A stretch of 60,000 nucleotides of DNA from Bolinopsis microptera (lineage: Eukaryota > Ctenophora > Tentaculata > Lobata > Bolinopsidae): positions 9,752,675 to 9,812,674 of the forward strand of contig NC_087078.1 of assembly GCF_026151205.1 (NCBI RefSeq), given 5' to 3'. Made by a program: the position numbers and the translations under genes. Positions within the stretch are counted from its first letter, which is position 1. Each line of letters begins with the position of its first letter. The notes below the pieces were generated by a model. That model saw only the letters and a program-made list of their open reading frames with translations. It ran no database searches and was not told the DNA's origin. This document shows, one piece after another, positions 41,518 through 51,508 of this stretch.

Positions 41518-42727
41518 CATGGGCACATATTAGGTGCGATGGGTGCGGGATCGCACAATTTACCGTTTTCCGCACACTTCCGCATAATTTATTGTTTTCC
41601 GCACATTTCCGCACATTTTGTAATTATCTGCATATTTCCGCATAATCTAGCATTTTCCGCGTAATTTCGCATAATTTTGAAATTTTCGCGTTAAGATTTT
41701 CGAGTGTAAAACCAAAATATGTTAAAAGTTGGGCACTTTTAGGACCGTGACTCAGGCCCTTTCGGGACCCTGGCCCAGGCCCTTTCGGGACCCTGACCCA
41801 GGCCCTTTAGGGACCGTGACCCAGGCCCTTTTGGAACTCATACCTAGGCCACGTGACCCAGTTACCACGTGACTCAGGCCCTTTCGGGACCCTGACCCAG
41901 GCCCTTTCGGGACCCTGACCCAGGCCCTTTCGGGACCGTGACGCAGGCCCTTTTGGAACTCATGCTTAGGTCACGTGACCCGGTTACCACGTGACCCAGG
42001 CCCTTTCGGGACCGTGACCCAGGCCCTTTCGGGACCCTGACCCAGGCCCTTTCGGGACCGTGACCCAGGCCCTTTTGGAACTCATGCTTAGGCCACGTGA
42101 CTCAGGCCCTTTCGGGACCGTGACCCAGGCCCTTTCGGGACCGAGACCCAGGCCATTATGGAACCCTCGTCGTTACCGTACTTCGATTATAGTTTATCAG
42201 TTATCATTCGTAGGTGATAATAGAAGAAGTAGGTGTAAAGGGTAATGAGCTTTATTCGTTGCAGCGTTGGCTTTATAGTGGGCTTAATGAATCTTGGATC
42301 AAATGGTTCACAAATACTGACGATCAATGCCAACAAGCGTGTCACATATTTGCGATCACGCATGGGATCTGATCGACTCTATCAAGAGGCGTCTTCAAAT
42401 AACTGTATCCTGATTCCTGATCTCTACCAGATCAAGTCACTGTTCCCAGATAACTGAATCTCAATATAGGTTCAATCATGGTCTTAGTAAAGAACTACAC
42501 CCTCAGTAACACATAAACAGACCTATTTTTGATAAGAGCGGCGGTTATACGTTTAGAATTTCCAAAGTCCCCGAGAAAATGCAAAAAAAACCCGCACAAT
42601 TCCCGCACAAATTTCGAAAAAATCGCCGCACATTTGCCGCATAATTGGTAAAAATTTACCGCACATTTTACCTTTATAGTCGGGTGCGGTACCGCATAAT
42701 TTTTTTACCGCACCTAATATGTGCCTC
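41518..42727. mobile_element. 1.2-kb element with short TIRs and 10-bp flanking repeat
   Basis: GGCACATATTAGGTGCG (41522-41538) and CGCACCTAATATGTGCC (42709-42725) are a perfect inverted pair. TGTCACGCGA occurs at 41508-41517 and 42728-42737, a 10-bp target duplication of MULE-like length. Both subterminal regions are full of CCGCAC/CGCATAATTT words. The centre carries the GGCCCTTTCGGGACC minisatellite. No ORF of note. Confidence 0.8.
41742..42155. repeat. ~22-bp minisatellite with palindromic GGCCCTTTCGGGACC
   Basis: About 18 copies of CAGGCCCTTTCGGGACC(C/G)TGACC. Interruptions contain CACGTGACCC(G/A)GTTACCACGTG and TTTTGGAACTCATGC(T)TAGG, giving a higher-order pattern that repeats roughly every 100-120 bp. 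Confidence 0.9.
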
Positions 42728-42737
42728 TGTCACGCGA

Positions 42738-43224
42738 TGAGATCCTCATTCCTAAACGATCTGCTTGACTGCACGTACTTGGTCGGTATTTAGCTTTACT
42801 TAGCGAAATCACATCGATACGACCAGTTCATAATTATACCTCTTTATCAAAGAAATTTGTTGCATTTTAGACTTAGAGTAGCATGAGGATATTTCAGTCA
42901 AATGGAAGAAGTTCATACCGAACAAGTGTCTAGAACGTATCTAAAAATTACAATATGATATGATGTATAACTATAAGTATAATATAAATAAATTGATCTT
43001 GGACAATTTTCTGCTTCAACAACTCCATGACTTATTCTTATGTCACGACTGTAATAATTAATCACGAGATGTATCTAATCTGATTTGAATCTTCCTACCA
43101 AGTCCGCTCTACAGTCCGCTCTCAAATTTCTAACCGCTCTAAAATGATCTGCATGTGGGTACCGCTCTAGAGTCCTCATAGTATGGGTCCTGTAAGGGAG
43201 TTCCGCTCTAGAGTCTTACCCTGG
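42738..43224. other. Spacer with isolated CCGCTCTA words
   Basis: AT-rich to about 43095, then scattered CCGCTCTA words that lead into the satellite array. No gene seen. Confidence 0.4.
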
Positions 43225-43572
43225 CGATTTGACTCCGCTCTAGGGTCCTACTTCCGACCAAGTCTGCTCTACAGTCCCCCGCTCTAGAGTCCCCCGCTCT
43301 AGAGTCCCCCGCTCTAGAGTCCCCCGCTCTAGAGTCCCCCGCTCTAGAGTCCCCCGCTCTAGAGTCCCCCGCTCTAGAGTCCCCCGCTCTAGAGTCCCCC
43401 ACTCTACAGTCCCCCGCTCTAGAGTCCCCCGCTCTACAGTCCCCCGCTCTAGAGTCCCCCGCTCTAGAGTCCCCCGCTCTAGAGTCCCCCGCTCTAGAGT
43501 CCCCCGCTCTAGAGTCCCCCACTCTAGAGTCCCCCGCTCTAGAGTCCCCGCTCTACATTCCCCCGCTCCAGA
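43225..43572. repeat. 15-bp satellite CCCCCGCTCTAGAGT, about 20 copies
   Basis: Regular CCCCCGCTCTAGAGT units from 43267, a few with ACTCTACAGT or CTCTACAGT. Preceded by 66 bp that are inverted at 38678-38745. The core CTCTAGAG is palindromic, so each unit can pair with any other. Confidence 0.95.
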
Positions 43573-43993
43573 GTCCTGCTCCCGGTCAAAGGATAAGTTG
43601 ACTAACGTTATTTTGAGTATATAGCTGAAAAACGAAAATTGTTCGATTACCTAGCTTGCTAGTCTACTGCTCGATTCCCTATGCAAGAACATAAAAGCGG
43701 AAAGATCGCCACGCAGAAGGCAGGTAAAGTTTTCGATACCCTTATTTCGCTCTCAACGAAGGAGACTGGAGTTGATACATGTTGCGTATCATAAACATCA
43801 GAAAAGTGGCATGCAACGTATGTCAACTAAGGAGCAATCTTGCTAACGAAATCAATGAACCTCTTCTGTTCAGATTCTAAAAGGAACCTATCTGATCATA
43901 AATCGATTTACTACATTAAACATTTTATTTTTTAGTACCATGCCCCTTGTGAACTTTCCTGTTACAACTAAATAGAACGTGATGATCAGGTCA
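43573..43993. other. Spacer, nothing recognised
   Basis: AT-rich; no gene or repeat recognised. Confidence 0.35.
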
Positions 43994-44333
43994 CAGTGCT
44001 GGCAAGCACGACCGTTGCATTTATTGTGGGTATACTATGTTCCCCATTTACTATTATACCCCCTTTACTATTATACCCCTTTTACTATTATACCCCCTTT
44101 GGTACACGTTACAAGCCTCTTTTGTGCACGCGAAGCGTGCACTCCGGCCGGAGGCGGCGGCCGAAGGCCGCCGCCTCCGGCAGGAGTTTTCCAGGCATTA
44201 AGACTCATCGGAAGTCGTTCAGCAGATTTATTTTTAGTTCAAAACATTCTAATTTGATGTCAAAGATGACAAGAATAAAAAATAGTTATGTTCAGATTTT
44301 TAAGAAATTTTCATAAAATACTTGCCAGCACTG
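43994..44333. mobile_element. 340-bp hAT-like MITE holding two GC-rich hairpins
   Basis: Ends CAGTGCTGGCAAG and CTTGCCAGCACTG are a perfect 13-bp inverted pair with the CAG start typical of hAT. No clear 8-bp target duplication. Inside are three copies of TTTACTATTATACCCC (about 44048-44096) and two stem-loops: GCACGC-GAA-GCGTGC (44126-44140) and a 15-bp perfect stem with a GAA loop (44148-44180). Confidence 0.7.
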
Positions 44334-45584
44334 TTATACGAAATTCGGTAAAAAACCCAAAATCGCCATATTCAGGTGCCCTAAAAACCATGTTAAAATT
44401 GAGTTAGAGATCTGAAATTTTTCAGGGCGTCTAGACGTTGACCAAATTGACTGCAAAAAAAGTTTCAGGTTTCAGGAGCATCGGGAAATGGGTTTTCTAG
44501 AACCCCTGTTTTACAACAGATTGTCGGGACATATACATACAGATATACATACATATATATTCAGGGATAGACGCTTTGCCAGTCAATTGTAGCCTGTATT
44601 TAAGTGTCCATAGATTCAAAAGTATAAAAGATACAGCCATTTCCGACCACAGGTCTTGCAAATAATTGTTTACACTTTAGTTTACATTGTATAAAAAATT
44701 TATTTGACGTCATAAACACCCCTTGATGACGTCATCAAGTTAACCGTTTTTAAAACTTGATTTTTGACAAAGTAATAACTTTTAAAATTAATTTTAACCC
44801 ATTAAGGAGTAATTTTATTCAAAATCTGAGGAAATTTTTACCTTAGATAATTGTTCAAGCATTCTGAAAATCTACCGGAAAGTTTTTCTAGCTTGCTCCT
44901 TCATAAAGATATTTGTCATTGAAGTTTGTGCTTTTTTGAAGAATTATTTTATAAAAACGTTAATTTTGCGATTTAGTATTCTTTGGTGTTGGGCCATGCC
45001 TTGGGTTGTGGAGCTCAGTTATGCTTCCTATAGGTATAAATTGTGCATTAGGTTAGTTTTAAAGTTGAAAATCGAAAAGTTGCACACGTGGGGACACGCC
45101 CAAATTGATAGAAAATTGCTAAAATCACTGAAAATTGCTGTTTTCGTCATTTTCTGTCAACTTTAGAGTGCCGTTCTGATTACAGTTCTTCTTGAAATAC
45201 TTTGAAACTTTGCATGCTTATCAAGCTATATATAAAACAATTACATGCAAAAATTTACGACGATTCAATATTGGATGCGCATGCAACGTCCGCTCAAAGT
45301 TTGCACGTGCGAAAGGTGAGAATTTTGCTCATTCGTGATTTCCAACAAATTCTGCTTTGCCACGACAGTTTAATGTCATTATATATGAATTTAATGTCAA
45401 CTTGAATGAGTATTAAGTGGTATATTCAGTCAGTGATGGACCGATATGCTTACCTAAACACAAGGAAATGTTTTTAAAGGAAAAATTTCGAAATCGTTGA
45501 AACTTCCTCCTTATTATAATGAAGATATCAGTTTATATTTCGACTTTATAAAGTATCCTGACATTATAATCAAAAAGAGATGAT
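44334..45584. other. AT-rich spacer
   Basis: No gene recognised. Contains AACCCAAAATCGCCATATTC and a CATACAGATATACATACATA microsatellite at about 44530-44565. Confidence 0.35.
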
Positions 45585-46094
45585 ATTTTACCAAAACCCA
45601 TAATCATGGGTAGAGTGGACCGCTGCCAGTGTCTCTCTTTCCCAAACAAAAGGAAATGATATTAATTTGATTGACCGTTCTCAAATGCAAAATGATACCG
45701 AGAATGAAATCGGTCGCTCGCTTTTCCCATTCATTTACAATTGTAATAGATTTTAAGAAGAACTACCCAAAGGCAGCTGTACTCGGCAATAAAGATTCAA
45801 TAAACTTCAGCTAATGCAATAAGTGATAACTACCACCCTTACCCCGAAATACTAGGTATCGACCCGAACGCAACCCAAAGAGATTTTTACAGCATCTGAT
45901 TGACATGTAATCAATCGAAAATTATTACAATTCGTAAGCCGTGAATGAATGGGAAAAGCGAGCGACCGATTTCATTCTCGGTATCATTTTGCATTTGAGA
46001 ACGGTCAATCAAATTAATATCATTTCCTTTTGTTTGGGAAAGAGAGACACTGGCAGCGGTCCACTCTACCCATGATTATGGGTTTTGGTAAAAT
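45585..46094. mobile_element. Fold-back MITE with perfect 150-bp inverted repeats
   Basis: 45585-45734 is the exact complement of about 45945-46094 (ends ATTTTACCAAAACCCATAAT and ATTATGGGTTTTGGTAAAAT), with about 210 bp between. No mismatch found by eye. No ORF. Target duplication uncertain. Confidence 0.9.
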
Positions 46095-47416
46095 TATTAA
46101 ATACTAACTACTAAGGTTACAAAGAAATCACCGGTTTGTCCGGTTACTATACAGAGACATCACTATTTTACAAATTATCACAATTACATATAATATTAAT
46201 ACAGAGATTGTTTATATTTTATCGTGTACTATGGTTGTTATATTCAAAAAGATTTTCAATACAATTAATTATTTGACGTCAAAAGGCAACTAAGTATACT
46301 TTTAGGACAAAAAGAAGGAAAATTAACAATGACGGATCTAGGTCCGCTTTATTCTGAATATCATTTTACTTCCGATTTTCCGACTGGGAAATTAGTTTAA
46401 CATTCCAGTACATCGTGCAGAAAGTTGGAGATTTAAATTTTGGAAGTGCTGACGTAGTTAGGGGGGGGGGGGGGGGGGGGGGGGGGGTGGGTAAAAATTG
46501 GGTATCAAAGTATGAGGTATGTAATGTGTATGTAACTGTAACAGCTTCGAACCACATAATGTTTAAAAAAAGAGGTAATTACTGGAAAATTAAAATCTCA
46601 ATTGAAGGTTCACAAAGAGACACACACTCTGAACACAGTCAAAAAAGCTGCTGTTGTTTTGCTGCATGAGATTAAATGCTTGTTATATTTATTCAGTATC
46701 CAAATTTAGAGTTTATTGATAAAAATTATGATTTCTAGCCGGCATACAGAATCAGATATATCATATTGGTTCATCTGCAATCTGCAAATAGATACGTTTT
46801 TCTACACAGTGAGTTGCTGTGAAGTAGTTCCTGACCACTATCGACGGGGACCTATCCAGTCTATAGAGATTCAGATAATTTTTTGGGACTCTTTCTATTT
46901 GAATCTTTTGCCGATCACTTTCGGGAAACCCAAGATTTCCTAGCAAAGCAAAACGTTCCATATTCCCAAGAATAACTACAAATTCCAATCTTACATTTAA
47001 CTTTGTATTTTCTCACAAGTATTGTGGCCAATTCAGAATCTCTCACGTGATGGCCACCTGAGAATGTGCTGAAAGAAAAGTTTACAAAGCTATCCATATA
47101 TTAGAAACGCATATCTTCAATATCCGCATCCAATATCATCTTCATGTTCATGACAAATCTTTAAAAGTTAACGAGTCATCGAAACCTGTCTAGGGCCCAT
47201 GCATATGACATTAACATTTTACAGAAATTGCTTGCATGCTATCCCAAGCAGCATGCGTGCTACCAACCTGTACTCACATCTTCTCAGTGAATATACTGCA
47301 CTGGTTTTCGTTGTCATTGTCTCAATTCACACTCTCATTTTTGTTTGTAATTTCATATTTTTTAGCCGCTGTGAGCATCCTTTTATTCCTTGTATTCCTG
47401 GACTGATTTAAGTAAA
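46095..47416. other. Intergenic with a 27-nt G run
   Basis: G27 at 46461-46487. Several open stretches here carry no recognisable domain. Should include the promoter of the zinc-finger gene at 47417. Confidence 0.4.
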
Positions 47417-50107
47417 ATGGCCCAAACTATCAAGGGCTGGCCTCCAAATATCAACTTCACAGAAACCTGCAAACTATTACGAGGATGCCCAGGTAGGGAT
47501 AGTAAGGGTTTTTAGTACTTAGGGGTCGTTCACATATTACGTTATCAGCTGAGGGGGGGGGGGGGGGGTTTTAAATGATTACGTTAATGTAATTTTGACA
47601 CAATAGCTTAGTGTAATTTTGACACAATAGCTATGTGTAAAACTGATTACGGAGGGGGGGGGGGGGGGGGAGGGGGGGAAGGTGGGGAAAAATGTTCCAA
47701 AAATTGATTACGTAATATGTGAACGACCCCTTATATTACAAGCTTCTAGTTCTAATAGTAAAAGGTAACCTAGTAATTGAAAAGGTAACCTTATTTTTTT
47801 TGGTTTCATATTTAAATTCAAAATGTCCACTGCCGGTATTATTTAACATAAGTACCTATCTGAATCCTTATTCACTTTTACTTTTGACCTTTACGTATAT
47901 AAATATCATATGTGTCTTCATCGGTTTATTGATTAACGAGTCGGTTAAAAAGATTATCGTGAGAGATACCAATGTTATGTAAGCTCATTATTCTCCTTTT
48001 AAAAATGCTTGTTTGACATAGGTTCACTCTCGACTTTGAATTATGTTTATAGAGGAAGGAAGAAACTTGCACTTGTTAATGGATCAAGTTTATTATTTGT
48101 CCATCATTTTTCCAACCGACGTCGCGTTTCGATCAACCTTTCACTCGATCAATGCTCGATCAAAGGCTACCTCTTTCGTGAGACAAAATCGACCCCTCTA
48201 ATATGATATAACACACACAATACAGTCACAGAAATATGAGAAGAGAGAACGTAGTACGTACTGTCGCACAATTGCAACAAAATAAACAAAAAGTGCTAGT
48301 CATTTTCAGTTATCACGTCTTACACACTTACAATAACAACAAAATAATAGTAATACTCATTAATATTATCACGTACGCGCGTACACTCATGAGCCTTACA
48401 CACTTACACAACAATAACACTTACTTACACAGTAACACTTAAAACAACACTGACTTACACAGTAACACTTAAAACAACACTTACTTACACAGTAACACTT
48501 ACAATAACACTTACTTACACAGTAACACTTACAATAACACTTACTTACACAGTAACACTTACAATAACACTTACTTACACAGTAACACTTACAATAACAC
48601 TTACTTACACAGTAACACTTACAATAACACTTACTTACACAGTAACACTTACAATAACACTTACTTACACAGTAACACTTACAATAACACTTACTTACAC
48701 AGTCACACTTACAATAACACTTACTTACACAGTAACACTTACAATAACACTGACGGTTTGTTCAGGTCAGGAGTGTGATAACCTGAGTGACGTATACCCG
48801 GTAAACTCCCTGCCTCAGGATATTGAGAGAGAGTTTAGAAACAAGTGCAAGTGGGCTAACTGCAGGAGACGGTAATACTACTGTGTTATCTTATCTTTAT
48901 CAGTAATACTACTGTGTTATCTTATCTTTATCAGTGTCATGTTATCTTTATCAGTGATACTACTGTGTTATGTTATCTTTATCAGTGTTATGTTATCTTT
49001 ATCAGTAATACTACTGTGTTATGTTATATTTATCAGTGTCATGTTATCTTTATCAGTAATACTACTGTGTTATGTTATCTTTATCAGTAATGCTACTGTG
49101 TTATGTTATCTTTATCAGTGTCATGTTATCTTTATCAGTAATACTACTGTGTCATGTTATCTTTATCAGTGTCATGTTATCTTTATCAGTAATACTACTG
49201 TGTTATCTTATCTTTATCAGTAATACTACTGTGTTATCTTATCTTTATCAGTGTCATGTTATCTTTATCAGTGATACTACTGTGTTATGTTATCTTTATC
49301 AGTGTTATGTTATCTTTATCAGTAATACTACTGTGTTATGTTATATTTATCAGTGTCATGTTATCTTTATCAGTAATGCTACTGTGTTATGTTATCTTTA
49401 TCAGTGTCATGTTATCTTTATCAGTAATACTACTGTGTCATGTTATCTTTATCAGTGTCATGTTATCTTTATCAGTAATACTACTGTGTCATGTTATCTT
49501 TATCAGTGTCATGTTATCTTTATCAGTAATACTACTGTGTTATGTTATCTTTATCAGTAATACTACTGTGTTATGTTATCTTATCAGTGTCATGTTATCT
49601 TTATCAGTGATAAGATCGATATAATGTTAATCTTTTGTGATAAAACGTCATGACGTAATGAAGGCATTATGATTTGTGCTGTGAATCACGAGGTCACTTG
49701 ATAAATTATTACGATTGTTGTTTGCTGTGGTTTTACGTTGCAGGAGATGTAGCATATTGTTTGTTGCTGTATCACGTGGCATGTAACTTATCACGTGACA
49801 TGTAACTTATCACGTGACATGTAAATTATCACGTGACATGTAACTTATCACGTGACATGTAACTTATCATGTGATGTTTGTTGCAGTATCACGTGATGTA
49901 ACTTATCCATGTCCCAGGTTTGACAAGCCGGAGTTGCTGCTAAGTCACGTGGAGAGATGTCACGTGTGGAGTCAGGACAACTGTCCCCAGAAGGTGAAGT
50001 GCTTGTGGAAGGGGTGCGAGGAGGACAACTTCTCACACCGGCACACTATCATGGTACACGTCCGGGATCACTGTGAGCAACAACTCAGAGTTCGGGTCAT
50101 CAAGTGA
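47417..50107 (+). CDS. Small tandem CWCH2-type C2H2 zinc-finger protein, three exons
   Basis: Exons 47417-47492 (AAAATGG start context; donor CCCAG|GTAGGG), 48766-48871 (acceptor TTGTTCAG; donor GACG|GTAATA) and 49918-50107 (acceptor CATGTCCCAG). Phases agree and the total is 372 nt, 123 residues. Two C2H2 fingers of the CWCH2 kind: CKWANCRRRF...LLSHVERCH and CLWKGCEE...MVHVRDHC, each with Trp two residues after the first Cys. Paired CWCH2 fingers are known from ZIC, GLI, ARID2 and AEBP2-type chromatin or DNA-binding proteins, where they pack as one unit. A nuclear role is inferred; the orthologue is not identified. The second finger ends with His-Cys instead of a clear second His. Further 5' exons are possible. 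Both introns carry minisatellites. Confidence 0.65.
47522..47730. mobile_element. 209-bp PIF/Harbinger-like MITE in intron 1
   Basis: Ends GGGGTCGTTCACATATTACG and CGTAATATGTGAACGACCCC are perfect inverted repeats flanked by TTA (47519-47521, 47731-47733), the 3-bp duplication typical of Harbinger. Two homopolymer G tracts lie inside. A diverged relative is at 15928-16290. Confidence 0.85.
48400..48751. repeat. 30-bp minisatellite at the end of intron 1
   Basis: About 11 near-identical units of ACTTACACAGTAACACTTAC plus AATAACACTT. The array stops 14 bp before the acceptor of the second zinc-finger exon. Confidence 0.95.
48872..49612. repeat. TTATCTTTATCAGT minisatellite with ~317-bp higher-order unit
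   Basis: Fills most of intron 2, starting at the donor. Basic words are GTTATCTTTATCAGT and AATACTACTGT. Rare variants (GTGATACTACTG, GTTATATTTATC) recur in the same order 317 bp apart (48901 and 49218), so a block of basic units was duplicated as a whole. Confidence 0.9.
49771..49880. repeat. 19-bp CACGTG minisatellite near the end of intron 2
   Basis: Five to six copies of ATCACGTGACATGTAACTT, each with the palindrome CACGTG, just upstream of the third exon. A degenerate copy (ATCACGTGATGTAACTT) reaches the acceptor region. Confidence 0.9.
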
Positions 50108-51233
50108 AACAGACAGAATTATTTATCAGTTAATCTTGCCAGTAGTTTGACTGGTAAATTAGTCTAGTCATTCTCTCATAGATAGTCCTAGACTATGTGA
50201 TGTAAGGCCTGGTGAGTGATTCAAACTGAACGACACACTTTGAGTTAGATTTACTTTTAGCTGTAATGAAATGAGATACATCGTTAAACATTTTTATAAA
50301 ATGCAAAATCATGTTAGTGCATAGGAGCATATTATTTAAGTTGCTTCACTTTAATTTGAGTAAACAAATGAATTATTATTCTTGTGACGTCTGCTTACAT
50401 GAATAATTTCAATCGAACTTTCAGTTTCTGCAATGCAGAGGATACAAGAGATAATAAGTTCATGTGTTCAAGTATAATTTATTTTATAAAAAACCAAACA
50501 AATTATTTAGTAATTTTACTTTTGGACGAACCCCAGAAATTTCTTATCCGACGAATTGAATGTGCCAATTGTTAGCTCTGAACTCAACAATTAACTTGAA
50601 GTTATATTTCATTCCTTTGATTATAGACGCTGCTAACAGGTTCCTGTTTCTTCTTTAATTTATTGACATCAACAAGAAGTGATGATAAACAGATAAAGAT
50701 GAACTAACTAAAAATAATGAAGAAATGTTGATATATTTACAAATATAAATCGATTATATTCTCAAATGCTAATTGTTTGTTAACAATGTAAAAAACCTAG
50801 TAGGCAACTAGAAAATTGATCGAAAACAATAATTTTTCTGCTCTTCTCGACTGAAAAAAATCCATAAAATGGCGATGTTAAGACACTTAAGAGCTAACTC
50901 GGTATCAATTTCACTTCATATCACTTCATTCTAGGGGTATACATATAATTATCACATCTCATTATTATGTACCATTCGAGTCAAAAATAAACCTGGGATT
51001 TCTAGCTGGATTTCTAGTACAGATCAAAAATCTTAAATAATAAAAAAAGCATAATATATCGTTTAATAATCAGTATAAAATGTTACATAATATTAGTATC
51101 TACAGCTATTTACAAATTTTGATGCAGTAAAAAGATATTAAAATGGTATATCAAGTAAATTCTAATTGCTAATCCTGGCCCAATAATTTAAAACTCCGAA
51201 TTACCAGACAATACTAACAACCGTACAGTAGTT
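50108..51233. other. AT-rich intergenic between two convergent genes
   Basis: 3' flank of the zinc-finger gene and of the next, convergent gene. No gene or mobile element recognised. Confidence 0.4.
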
Positions 51234-51305
51234 ATGACGTAACCATGACGTAACCATGACGTAACCATGACGTAACCATGACGTAACCATGACGTAACCA
51301 TGACG
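51234..51305. repeat. 11-bp minisatellite ATGACGTAACC
   Basis: Six to seven perfect copies. Each carries TGACGT, a CRE half-site-like word; regulatory meaning is unknown. Confidence 0.95.
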
Positions 51306-51359
51306 AGATAAACTCCAAAAGCACTCTCATCTCAGGACTCAGGTATTAAAATTAAACTC

Positions 51360-51508
51360 TTATCGTCCAGTTACCCTCATGATTCTAGCCACTTTTGTAT
51401 TGAGTGCTGAGGTAGATTGTAGGTAACCTGGTAACTTGGTAACCTGGTAACCTGGTAACCTGGTAACCTGGTAACCTGGTAACCTGGTAACCTGGTAACC
51501 AGTTACCC
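51360..51508. repeat. Duplicated tail of the next gene's last exon plus 8-bp array
   Basis: 51365-51420 (GTTACCCTCATGATTCTAGC...ATTGAGTGCTGAGGTA) is a diverged copy of 51502-51557, which holds the stop codon and last codons of the minus-strand gene. Between the two lies an array of GTAACCTG (about 51420-51500). Confidence 0.85.

Noticed and set aside
43208-43522. Minus-strand ORF reading as repeated AGDSR units
   Set aside because: It is only the 15-bp satellite (a multiple of three) read in an open frame; no start context, splice sites or neighbouring coding sequence.
48400-48751. CRISPR-like regular array
   Set aside because: Units of 30 bp are directly adjacent with no unique spacers, and the genome is eukaryotic.
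48939-49624. Long overlapping ORFs of VIFISVMLSLS-type repeats
   Set aside because: Produced by the TTATCTTTATCAGT minisatellite inside an intron. The hydrophobic repeats look membrane-like but are a reading artefact.
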